From Lachnospiraceae bacterium (GTDB taxonomy: Bacteria; Bacillota; Clostridia; Lachnospirales; Lachnospiraceae): DNA of 7,189 bases. Under the pieces are notes generated by a model, which worked only from the letters and a program-made list of their open reading frames with translations, was not told the origin of the DNA and did not search any database. Below, piece by piece: positions 1 through 5,596 of the stretch. The position numbers were made by a program, and so were the translations under genes. How positions within the stretch are numbered: the first letter of the stretch is position 1; every line of letters begins with the position of its first letter. The DNA lies in NCBI GenBank assembly GCA_017476305.1, contig JAFVAA010000424.1, positions 1 through 7,189 of the forward strand. The letters are read 5' to 3'.

Positions 1-23
1 CCGTTGATAATAAGAACTTTCAT
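1..23 (-). CDS. 5' end of a divergent gene (Rossmann-like N-terminus), partial
   Basis: Read on the minus strand, an ATG at 23-21 opens a frame giving MKVLIING before the window ends. A good ribosome binding site, AAAGGTGG (complement of 31-38), sits 7 nt upstream of the ATG, so this is very probably a real start. A short beta strand followed by N-G at the extreme N-terminus is typical of flavodoxin-like NAD(P)H-dependent FMN reductases (usually continuing G-S-P-R) and also of type II 3-dehydroquinate dehydratase (usually continuing G-P-N-L). Eight residues cannot separate these. The gene is divergent from the cation transporter and shares the 24-300 interval with it; a candidate promoter lies at 213-186 on the minus strand. 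Confidence 0.6.
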
Positions 24-30
24 ATGTTTT

Positions 31-38
31 CCACCTTT
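31..38 (-). promoter_or_regulatory. Ribosome binding site of the divergent left-edge gene
   Basis: On the minus strand this reads AAAGGTGG, 7 nt before the ATG at 23-21. It is the main evidence that a gene starts at the left edge of the window. Confidence 0.65.
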
Positions 39-43
39 CTACA

Positions 44-143
44 ATACGGATTAACGCTGATATTTTCCTGACTTTCGTGGAAAACAGACAGTCAGCCGGT
101 GTCTGTTTTACGAAAGCCGGTAAATCTGAGCGTTAATCCGTAT
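44..143. repeat. 100-bp near-perfect palindrome (long hairpin)
   Basis: The outer arms 44-58 (atacggattaacgct) and 129-143 (agcgttaatccgtat) are exact reverse complements over 15 bp. The inner arms 72-89 (ctttcgtggaaaacagac) and 101-116 (gtctgttttacgaaag) pair fully apart from a two-base bulge (gg, 79-80). The connecting stretches 59-71 and 117-128 also pair in part, leaving a loop of about 11 nt at 90-100. The whole unit can fold as one rod-like hairpin. It lies between the candidate minus-strand promoter and the left-edge start codon, so it would be in that gene's leader RNA. It could be a small non-autonomous mobile element, a leader structure or a terminator-like element. No U-tract follows either arm. 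Confidence 0.85.
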
Positions 144-153
144 ATCATGATAT
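142..153. promoter_or_regulatory. 12-bp perfect palindrome, possible operator
   Basis: ATATCATGATAT is its own reverse complement. It overlaps the last 2 bp of the 100-bp palindrome and lies downstream of the candidate minus-strand promoter. A dyad of this size could bind a dimeric regulator of the left-edge gene, but AT-rich palindromes of this length also arise by chance. Confidence 0.25.
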
Positions 154-166
154 GATGCGTTAAAGA

Positions 167-180
167 TTTACGGTTCCTAA
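167..180 (-). repeat. Single copy of the TTTACGGTTCCTAA repeat end
   Basis: TTTACGGTTCCTAA matches 13 of 14 bases of 1491-1504 (TTTACAGTTCCTAA), the right arm of the palindromic repeat after the cation transporter gene. It is also close to the reverse complement of that element's left arm. No partner arm is seen nearby, so it looks like a solitary or decayed end of the same repeat family. Confidence 0.55.
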
Positions 181-185
181 ATAAC

Positions 186-213
186 ATTATAGTATCTGTA
201 TGAAAAAAAGCAA
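186..213 (-). promoter_or_regulatory. Candidate sigma-A promoter for the left-edge gene
   Basis: On the minus strand, a perfect TATAAT (191-186) is preceded by TTGCTT (213-208) with a 16-bp spacer. The -35 matches TTGACA only in its first three bases. Transcription would start near 179 and give a leader of about 155 nt containing the TTTACGGTTCCTAA copy and the 100-bp palindrome. Confidence 0.45.
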
Positions 214-239
214 GAGATTATTCCCTTTTTAGTTCGCTC

Positions 240-268
240 TTGAACATTATTCCGAAGTTTTGTATAAT
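240..268 (+). promoter_or_regulatory. Sigma-A promoter of the cation transporter gene
   Basis: TTGAAC (240-245) and TATAAT (263-268) are separated by exactly 17 bp, which is near-consensus for the housekeeping sigma factor. The expected start point near 275 leaves a leader of about 25 nt, just enough for the ribosome binding site at 289-294. Confidence 0.8.
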
Positions 269-288
269 GGAAAAAATAAGCAGTGAAA

Positions 289-294
289 AAGGAG
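289..294 (+). promoter_or_regulatory. Ribosome binding site that fixes the transporter start at 301
   Basis: AAGGAG at 289-294 lies 6 nt before ATG 301. An in-frame GTG at 283 would also open the frame but places this Shine-Dalgarno inside the coding region, so the ATG at 301 is preferred. Confidence 0.75.
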
Positions 295-300
295 AAAGAT

Positions 301-1404
301 ATGGATCGGGAAAAGGTAATCATCAGGGTAAGTATTCAGGGAATTATCATGAATCTTATTTTGGTAGCTTTTAAGGCTGTAGTCGGGCTCATGGCAAATT
401 CCATAGCCATTATCTTAGATGCAGTGAATAACTTAAGCGATGCATTTTCACAGGTAATCACCATCGTGGGAACGAAGCTGTCTGCAAAGGCTCCGGATAA
501 AAAGCATCCCTATGGATATGGAAGAATCGAGTATCTGAGCTCCGTGATCGTAGCGGTGCTCGTTTTGATGGCGGGTATCACTTCTTTAAAGGAATCCGTG
601 GAAAAGGTGGTTCATCCAAGCAAGGCAGAGTATACAAAGGTCTCCCTCATTATCATCGGGGTAGCTGTCGTGGTGAAGTTTTTCTTTGGGAGCTATACGA
701 AAAAAATGGGCGAGAAGGTACAGTCCCAGTCCCTGATTGCATCAGGGACGGATGCTTTTATGGATTCGGTACTGTCTCTTTCTACCTTTGTGGCGGCTCT
801 CATCAGTATGTTTGCGCATATCACTCTGGAAGGTATTTTAGGTGTGCTTCTTTCCGTGTTCATCATAAAGGCAGGACTTGAAATCCTTTTAGAGACACTG
901 AGCAGCATCATTGGAGACCGTACGGACAGGGAGCTTTCTCTTGCGATAAAAAAGGAGATCTGTGGATATTCCGGAGTCAATGGTGCTTATGACCTGGTGC
1001 TGCATGATTACGGACCATCCCGTTCCATCGGTTCGGTCCATATCGAAGTGAATGAAACGATGAATGCAGATGAGATCTACCGTCTGACCAGAAAAATCAT
1101 GGCAGATATCTATGAAAAATTTTCCATTGGGATGACGATAGGGATTTATGCGACCAATGTCACGAATCCAAAGATTATCGAAATCAGGACTAGTGTTTAT
1201 AAAATCATAAAGGAAGAGGAACATGTCCTGCAAATGCATGGCTTTTATGTGGACGAGGAGAGGAAAAGCATAAGCTTTGATCTGGTGGTTTCCTATAGTG
1301 CGCCTTCGACGGCAGAGGTCTGCAAAAGGGTACAGGATAAGGTTCTTAAAAAATATCCGGAGTATCGGTGTGATATCAATATTGACCATGATTTTAGTGA
1401 CTAA
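301..1404 (+). CDS. Cation diffusion facilitator family metal transporter (367 aa)
   Basis: This is a membrane antiporter of the CDF family, which exports divalent metals in exchange for protons. The hydrophobic segments, at roughly residues 10-30, 34-56, 80-98, 114-131, 156-172 and 178-195, fit the six-helix CDF core. Aligning by eye to E. coli YiiP, transport-site positions are N43 and D47 in helix 2 and D151 and D155 in helix 5. This N-D-D-D set differs from the zinc-type H-x-x-x-D and suggests manganese or another non-zinc metal, but the substrate is not proven. The loop D66-K-K-H69 and H235-D236 and H247 in the cytosolic domain are typical family positions. After the usual cytosolic domain (about 205-288) there is a second, ferredoxin-like tail (about 290-367); such tails are, from memory, common in long Firmicute CDF proteins. 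ATG 301 is chosen over GTG 283 because AAGGAG at 289-294 is well spaced for it. The stop codon lies in the 1401-1505 repeat. Confidence 0.93.
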   Translation: MDREKVIIRVSIQGIIMNLILVAFKAVVGLMANSIAIILDAVNNLSDAFSQVITIVGTKLSAKAPDKKHPYGYGRIEYLSSVIVAVLVLMAGITSLKESVEKVVHPSKAEYTKVSLIIIGVAVVVKFFFGSYTKKMGEKVQSQSLIASGTDAFMDSVLSLSTFVAALISMFAHITLEGILGVLLSVFIIKAGLEILLETLSSIIGDRTDRELSLAIKKEICGYSGVNGAYDLVLHDYGPSRSIGSVHIEVNETMNADEIYRLTRKIMADIYEKFSIGMTIGIYATNVTNPKIIEIRTSVYKIIKEEEHVLQMHGFYVDEERKSISFDLVVSYSAPSTAEVCKRVQDKVLKKYPEYRCDINIDHDFSD

Positions 1405-1505
1405 GGAACGGTTAAAATAACTTTATCAACTTTTCTCCTAAAACACCCTATGTGCAAGTGTTTCGGAAGAAAAGTTGTAAAGTTTAATTATTTACAGTTC
1501 CTAAG
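1401..1505. repeat. 105-bp imperfect palindromic repeat with TTTACNGTTCCTAA-type ends
   Basis: The left arm begins CTAAGGAACGGTTAAAATAA (1401-1420) and the right arm ends TTATTTACAGTTCCTAAG (about 1488-1505). Their outer nine bases are complementary except for one, and complementarity continues inward through tttatcaacttttct (1422-1436) against agaaaagttgtaaag (about 1468-1482). A partly paired core surrounds the loop near 1450-1458. The element starts just before and includes the cation transporter stop codon (1402-1404). It resembles a small palindromic element of MITE type or a large transcription-blocking hairpin. There is no U-run, so I do not call an intrinsic terminator. Confidence 0.75.
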
Positions 1506-1515
1506 GAACGGTAAA
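1502..1515 (+). repeat. Extra direct copy of the CTAAGGAACGGTAAA repeat end
   Basis: TAAGGAACGGTAAA at 1502-1515 repeats the left end of the palindromic element at 1402-1415 (TAAGGAACGGTTAA), exactly 100 bp away. It abuts the right arm in inverted orientation, forming a local dyad centred on 1503 (gttcctaaggaac). This could mark nested or tandem insertion, or a recombination product between copies. Confidence 0.55.
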
Positions 1516-1543
1516 TAGAAATGCGTATTATGGGGAAAAGGAA

Positions 1544-2830
1544 ATGAGAGAACGGAAAAGCAGAACAGAGATTGGCTGGGAAAAGCTGGATAATACGGCG
1601 AATCTTTTTCCGGTCATTGCGACAGAACGCATGACCAATGTGTATCGCATCGCATTTACACTGACGGAAAAGATCATTCCCGAAAAGCTGGAGGAAGCAC
1701 TGCATAATATTCTTCCATGGTTTGATTATATGAATGTCCGCATGCGGACGGGGATGTTCTGGTATTATTTTGAGCGGAATACAAATGGAGCTCCGGTCGT
1801 GCGGGAGGAAAATACATTTCCCTGCAGCTACATCGAATCCAGAGATAATAAATATTATCTGTTCCGTGTGACCTACTATGAATGCAGAATCAATCTGGAA
1901 GTATTTCATGTGCTGGCAGACGGGATGGGAGGAATCAATTTTTTAAGGGAGCTGACCTATGAGTACCTGCGATTGGTGAATCCTTCCATTCAGGATGAAA
2001 ATGAGGGGTTTTTATCCGAACAGACGTCCTTAAATGCGGAGGATGGCTATTTAAAAAATTACAGACATCCGGAGAAAAAGAGCTACAGAAAGGTAAATGC
2101 GGTACATGTGACGGGGGAAAAGCTGATGCGCGGAGAGTTGGGGGTGATTCATGGCTATCTCTCCGTGCAGAGCCTGAAGGAACACTGTAAAAAGTTTAAT
2201 GTAAGCATCAATGAATATCTGACGGCAGCCTTTGTCTATGCTATTTATGTGGAAGCACTGCATGGCATGGCGGGGAAAAAGCCGATTGTAGTATGTGTAC
2301 CTGTGAATTTGAGAAAGCTTTTTGGTTCCGTGACGGCGAGAAATTTTTTTGTGATGGTGAGTGCAGCCTATCTGCCGGAAAAGGATAATGAAGATTTTGA
2401 AACAATTTTAGAAAAGGTAGCGGAAAGCTTAAGAGAGCAGCTTACAAAGGAAGCCCTGGAAAAATTATTTTCCTACAATGTTTCCAACCAGAAAAATAAA
2501 GCACTCCGGATCGTACCACTGTTTTTAAAGAAGCTGGCGATCAAGTTCGTATACCGGATGAGTGCAAAGGCGACGACTACGACGATTACCAATTTGGGAA
2601 ATATAGAAATAGAGGATGCCTACAGACCTTATATCAAAAGAATACAGGCACTTTTATCGGCATCCACCGGACAGAATATGAAAGCGACGGTGTGCTCCTA
2701 TGGAGATGAGCTGGTCGTTTCGTTCTCTTCCATTTTAAAGGATAATTCGGTACAAAGACGTTTTTTCAGGAAAATTGTGGAGGATGGAATTTCCGTGCAG
2801 ATTGAAACGAATGGTCTTTGGAGCGAGTAG
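1544..2830 (+). CDS. Condensation-fold / alcohol acetyltransferase-like acyltransferase (428 aa)
   Basis: The protein looks like a stand-alone member of the CoA-dependent acyltransferase superfamily, which includes NRPS condensation domains, alcohol acetyltransferases and PapA-type enzymes. These enzymes transfer an acyl group from a thioester to a hydroxyl or amine. The key evidence is the HxxxDG active-site motif at H122-V-L-A-D126-G127, preceded by a hydrophobic strand and followed by G-M-G-G, at the expected distance from the N-terminus. Length near 430 residues fits a single two-lobed unit. The C-terminal part T-T-T-I-T-N-L-G (about 344-351), followed by a strand-rich stretch, resembles the DFGWG/latch region of the fold, but is not canonical. 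There is no signal peptide or membrane segment, so it is probably cytosolic. ATG 1544 is the first usable in-frame start; a GGGG at 1532-1535 is the likely weak ribosome binding site. Acyl donor and acceptor are unknown. The next gene, 34 bp away, encodes a zinc-ribbon membrane protein. Confidence 0.8.
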   Translation: MRERKSRTEIGWEKLDNTANLFPVIATERMTNVYRIAFTLTEKIIPEKLEEALHNILPWFDYMNVRMRTGMFWYYFERNTNGAPVVREENTFPCSYIESRDNKYYLFRVTYYECRINLEVFHVLADGMGGINFLRELTYEYLRLVNPSIQDENEGFLSEQTSLNAEDGYLKNYRHPEKKSYRKVNAVHVTGEKLMRGELGVIHGYLSVQSLKEHCKKFNVSINEYLTAAFVYAIYVEALHGMAGKKPIVVCVPVNLRKLFGSVTARNFFVMVSAAYLPEKDNEDFETILEKVAESLREQLTKEALEKLFSYNVSNQKNKALRIVPLFLKKLAIKFVYRMSAKATTTTITNLGNIEIEDAYRPYIKRIQALLSASTGQNMKATVCSYGDELVVSFSSILKDNSVQRRFFRKIVEDGISVQIETNGLWSE

Positions 2831-2852
2831 ATGGGAAACAGGAAAGAAAAGA

Positions 2853-2857
2853 TGGAG
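2853..2857 (+). promoter_or_regulatory. Ribosome binding site that fixes the start of the zinc-ribbon membrane protein
   Basis: TGGAG lies 7 nt before ATG 2865. The frame is open further upstream to 2775, inside the acyltransferase gene, but those 30 residues are basic, unlike the family, and precede the zinc ribbon. The ATG at 2865, which puts the CxxC pair at residues 3-6, is therefore preferred. Confidence 0.75.
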
Positions 2858-2864
2858 AAAAAAT

Positions 2865-3533
2865 ATGAGATGTAATCATTGCGGATTTGAAATTTTAGAC
2901 GGGTCTCCGGTCTGTCCTTTTTGTAAAATGGCACTTAGGCAGGGAAATACGGAGGTTTCCAATGCTTATCCGGAAATAAGGGAGCAGTTTCGAAGAAGGA
3001 AAAGGATTTTGGCAGCAGTGCTTTTTTTCGTCATTATGGTGGAAAGCATTCTGGTTTTGATCAATGTATTTACTCTTGAAGCCAATCCGTACCCATGGTC
3101 CGTGCTCCTGGGCGGGATTCTTGTCTTTCTTTTCCTCTGCCTCTGGAATATTTTTCGGGTAAGGGTGGGGCATATTGCGAAAATCTATATGCAGATGGGA
3201 TTATTTCTGCTTTTGCTTTTATTTTTAGATAAAATGCTCGGAAAACACGGAGTGTTTATCGGGTATGGTCTGCCAATCCTGATCGACAGCTTTTTGGTGG
3301 TGATTCTTTTTTGTATGCTGGTTAATCATAAAAATTATCAGAATTATATTTTACTGCAGTTTTTTATGGTGATGTTCAGTGCGGTTACGCTGCTCCTGAT
3401 GGTGACGGGAGTTTTGAAAAACCAAAAGCTGATTTCTACATCTCTGGTGGCTTCCGTGCTGTTCTTCCTGGGAACGGTGATGTTGGGGCACAGAAAGGTG
3501 AGGCAGGAGCTGAAAAGGAAGTTTCATATTTAG
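2865..3533 (+). CDS. Zinc-ribbon polytopic membrane protein, DUF6320-like (222 aa)
   Basis: The function is unknown. The N-terminus carries a compact zinc ribbon with two CxxC knuckles, C3/C6 and C17/C20, spaced by ten residues, which should bind one zinc ion on the cytosolic side. After a charged linker (about 24-43, rich in R/K) come about six hydrophobic helices, near residues 44-65, 73-95, 103-122, 132-151, 156-178 and 188-205, and then a basic tail ending E-L-K-R-K-F-H-I. The layout of ribbon, membrane helices and the final E-L-K-R-(K/R)-(F/L)-H matches my memory of the DUF6320 family in Clostridia; a profile search was not possible. The gene starts 34 bp after the acyltransferase stop and is probably translated from the same transcript. 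The pairing suggests a membrane partner for the acyltransferase, but that is inference from position only. Confidence 0.8.
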   Translation: MRCNHCGFEILDGSPVCPFCKMALRQGNTEVSNAYPEIREQFRRRKRILAAVLFFVIMVESILVLINVFTLEANPYPWSVLLGGILVFLFLCLWNIFRVRVGHIAKIYMQMGLFLLLLLFLDKMLGKHGVFIGYGLPILIDSFLVVILFCMLVNHKNYQNYILLQFFMVMFSAVTLLLMVTGVLKNQKLISTSLVASVLFFLGTVMLGHRKVRQELKRKFHI

Positions 3534-3543
3534 TTAGAAAGGG

Positions 3544-3586
3544 CTGCCTGAAATAAGAGAGATGTTCAGAAAATGTAAACAGGCAG
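3544..3586. promoter_or_regulatory. 7-bp inverted repeat before the GGDEF gene
   Basis: CTGCCTG (3544-3550) and CAGGCAG (3580-3586) are exact reverse complements separated by 29 nt. They lie between the zinc-ribbon gene and the ribosome binding site of the GGDEF gene. They could form a weak hairpin in the transcript or a spaced operator. No clear promoter was found in this gap, and no c-di-GMP riboswitch hallmark was seen. Confidence 0.3.
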
Positions 3587-3608
3587 AGCAGGATGGGAGG
3601 AGTATCAT

Positions 3609-5564
3609 ATGTCTGAACAGGTATACAGGGATTTTCTTACGGGGATTTATAACCGGAACTGGCTGTTTGAAAAAAGTCCTGTGTTAGAGGAGAAGAAACG
3701 GTTTAGTCTTCTCTATATGGATTTGGACAATTTTAAGACGGTGAATGATGTATATGGACATGAGGAGGGCGACCGGGTTTTAAAGTGTGCTGCGGATGCA
3801 CTTTCAAAGAGTGGTGGTGAAGAGGGGTATCCTGTACGCATGAGTGGTGATGAGTTCGTCCTTTTATTTTCCTCCGAGCGCACCAGGGATGAGATTACGG
3901 AGATTTATGGACAGATTCTCCGGGAGATTTTTAAAAGCCGTACAGAAATCCCGGGAATTTCCGTGATTTCTGTCAGTGCGGGTGCGGTGACGAGTGATAC
4001 GAAGGAGGACTCTTTAACAGAGTTACTAAAAATGGGCGATGAGACCATGTATGCAGCAAAACGCTCCGGAAAGCGCAGATGTGTCTTTTTTGAGGATATC
4101 CGCGAAAGGACGATACTGGAGCACAGGATTGCGGATGAAGCACCGGATGCAGTGAAAAATGACAGGTTCACCCTCGAATTTCTGCCATTATTAAATATGC
4201 AGAGCTCGATGTTAGAACTGACACATGTGGTCGCTGTCTGGAATACGGCAGATGGAAAAAGACGGCTTCCGTCGGATTATCGTCCGGTTTTGGAAAATAA
4301 CGGTTACATCAGGGATTTGGATCTCTTTCTTTTGGAAAAGCTTTTTCAGGTACTTCATAAATATAAGTATAGTGGCGGGATGGAGCGAAAGCTAAAGTTC
4401 AGTATTGTGCTTTCGAGACTTTTATTTTTAGACAGGCAGCTGGAAAATTCCCTGAAGGATTTTTTTGAAACGTATGGTGTCACACCGGATGAGTTAGATA
4501 TCTCCGTGACAGAGCTGGCTTTAGGGGTGCGGGATACCGAGCGTATGATTTTTGGGATGAAACGGATCGCGGATTTAGGGGTTACATTGTCTTTGTTCCG
4601 GTTCGGAGCGAACTTTATCTCGATTCGCTATATCAATACGATGCCTATTTCTACGGTATATTTCGATTCGGAATGGCTCCTTGCCAGCTTAAAGGAGAAG
4701 CAGAGCCGTAAGACGGTTCGCTCTATCGTTCGTCTGATCAAGGATGCACGTAACAAAATCGTGGTGATGGGAGAATTAGATGCAGAGGATAAAAGATTTT
4801 TAGCCAGAAGTGGATGTGATGCCATGGGAGAGCTTTCGAAGGGTGTGTATTTTCAGCCGGAGCATTATGCAGAGTACATAGGGGATAAGCTGCCGAAGGG
4901 AGCTGTAAGCTATGCATTTTTGGGCAATCTTTTGGATACAGAAGGGGAAAATGGTGGAAGGTTTTTAGGAAATGGAGTGACCTTTGTGCCGGGAATCAGT
5001 GATAAATGGGGAGCATTGCACTTTTCCGGTGGAGAGATTGGGGAAAATGTGGTGGAGCTGCCACCGCTTCTTTTCGCATCGAACAGCTATACGGTTTCTT
5101 TCTGGATCTATCCGGAGGAGGAGGTCAACTGGGGAAGTGTCGTCTACATGCGCTATGAAGGGGGCTTTACCTCCTATGTTCCCTATACCAATGCGAATGA
5201 TGGCATCAGTTGTTTTCGTATTAGTGATGATGGTGTCGGTTTTTTTGATACACACTGCAGGGCGATGAAGCTGAACGAGTGGTGTCATATCATTGTGGCA
5301 TACGATGCATCCGATGAATCCGTGCGCTACTTTATCAATGGAAGGAAGGGAAATATGCACATCAATATGCCGAATCAGATTGGCTGCAGGCAGGTGCTTT
5401 TGGGAGGGGATCCTTTCCAGCGTACCTATGTGGGATATCTGAGTGGTCTTAGGATTTATGACTATGCTATTTCGGATGATGATATGGTTCAGATGTATGA
5501 GGAGTATACGAAGGAGCCGGGATATAAAGGAGTAACCGAGGATTACTGGATGGAGACGGAATAA
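3609..5564 (+). CDS. Cytosolic GGDEF – degenerate EAL – LamG-like fusion protein (651 aa)
   Basis: Three domains are visible. Residues about 5-162 form a GGDEF domain: D-F-L-T-G at 8-12, metal- and nucleotide-site residues D38, N46 and D55, and the signature S79-G-D-E-F83. The first glycine is serine; such variants can be active. No RxxD inhibitory site is seen upstream. Residues about 186-420 align with an EAL domain but have lost the EAL motif (near 206), the E-x-T-E glutamate (S299), the D-D-F-G pair (F330, R331), the catalytic lysine (Y351) and the A-E-G-V-E glutamate (M387), so it should not hydrolyse c-di-GMP. Residues about 432-630 look like a LamG/jellyroll: Y-T-V-S-F-W-I at 494-500, N-E-W-C-H near 556-560, Y-F-I-N-G at 574-578, and L-S-G-L-R-I-Y near 611-617. 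There is no signal peptide or membrane helix. ATG 3609 follows GGAGGAG (3596-3602) by 6 nt. The enzyme may make c-di-GMP, or the protein may be a pure sensor or effector; the jellyroll ligand is unknown. Confidence 0.85.
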   Translation: MSEQVYRDFLTGIYNRNWLFEKSPVLEEKKRFSLLYMDLDNFKTVNDVYGHEEGDRVLKCAADALSKSGGEEGYPVRMSGDEFVLLFSSERTRDEITEIYGQILREIFKSRTEIPGISVISVSAGAVTSDTKEDSLTELLKMGDETMYAAKRSGKRRCVFFEDIRERTILEHRIADEAPDAVKNDRFTLEFLPLLNMQSSMLELTHVVAVWNTADGKRRLPSDYRPVLENNGYIRDLDLFLLEKLFQVLHKYKYSGGMERKLKFSIVLSRLLFLDRQLENSLKDFFETYGVTPDELDISVTELALGVRDTERMIFGMKRIADLGVTLSLFRFGANFISIRYINTMPISTVYFDSEWLLASLKEKQSRKTVRSIVRLIKDARNKIVVMGELDAEDKRFLARSGCDAMGELSKGVYFQPEHYAEYIGDKLPKGAVSYAFLGNLLDTEGENGGRFLGNGVTFVPGISDKWGALHFSGGEIGENVVELPPLLFASNSYTVSFWIYPEEEVNWGSVVYMRYEGGFTSYVPYTNANDGISCFRISDDGVGFFDTHCRAMKLNEWCHIIVAYDASDESVRYFINGRKGNMHINMPNQIGCRQVLLGGDPFQRTYVGYLSGLRIYDYAISDDDMVQMYEEYTKEPGYKGVTEDYWMETE

Positions 5565-5596
5565 GAAAGCTATAGAAGAAAGGGCAGGATGGATTT

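Noticed and set aside
283..300. GTG start for the cation transporter adding six residues.
   Set aside because: The Shine-Dalgarno AAGGAG at 289-294 would fall inside the coding region; it is well placed for ATG 301.
889..1389. Minus-strand frame of 166 codons inside the transporter gene, and similar minus-strand frames at 1484-1909, 4965-5360 and 6510-7040.
   Set aside because: Each lies opposite a gene with clear family motifs, has no convincing ribosome binding site or domain, and looks like a shadow frame.
1491..1531. Possible promoter for the acyltransferase gene (TTTACA at 1491-1496; TATTAT at 1526-1531).
   Set aside because: No -10 of good quality lies 16-18 bp from TTTACA, and TATTAT is too close to ATG 1544 to leave room for a ribosome binding site.
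2775..2864. 30-residue N-terminal extension of the zinc-ribbon protein overlapping the acyltransferase gene.
   Set aside because: The extension is basic and lacks family features, and a ribosome binding site directly precedes ATG 2865.
3534..3608. c-di-GMP riboswitch before the GGDEF gene.
   Set aside because: The gap is only 75 bp and shows no conserved GEMM-type core; only a weak inverted repeat is present.
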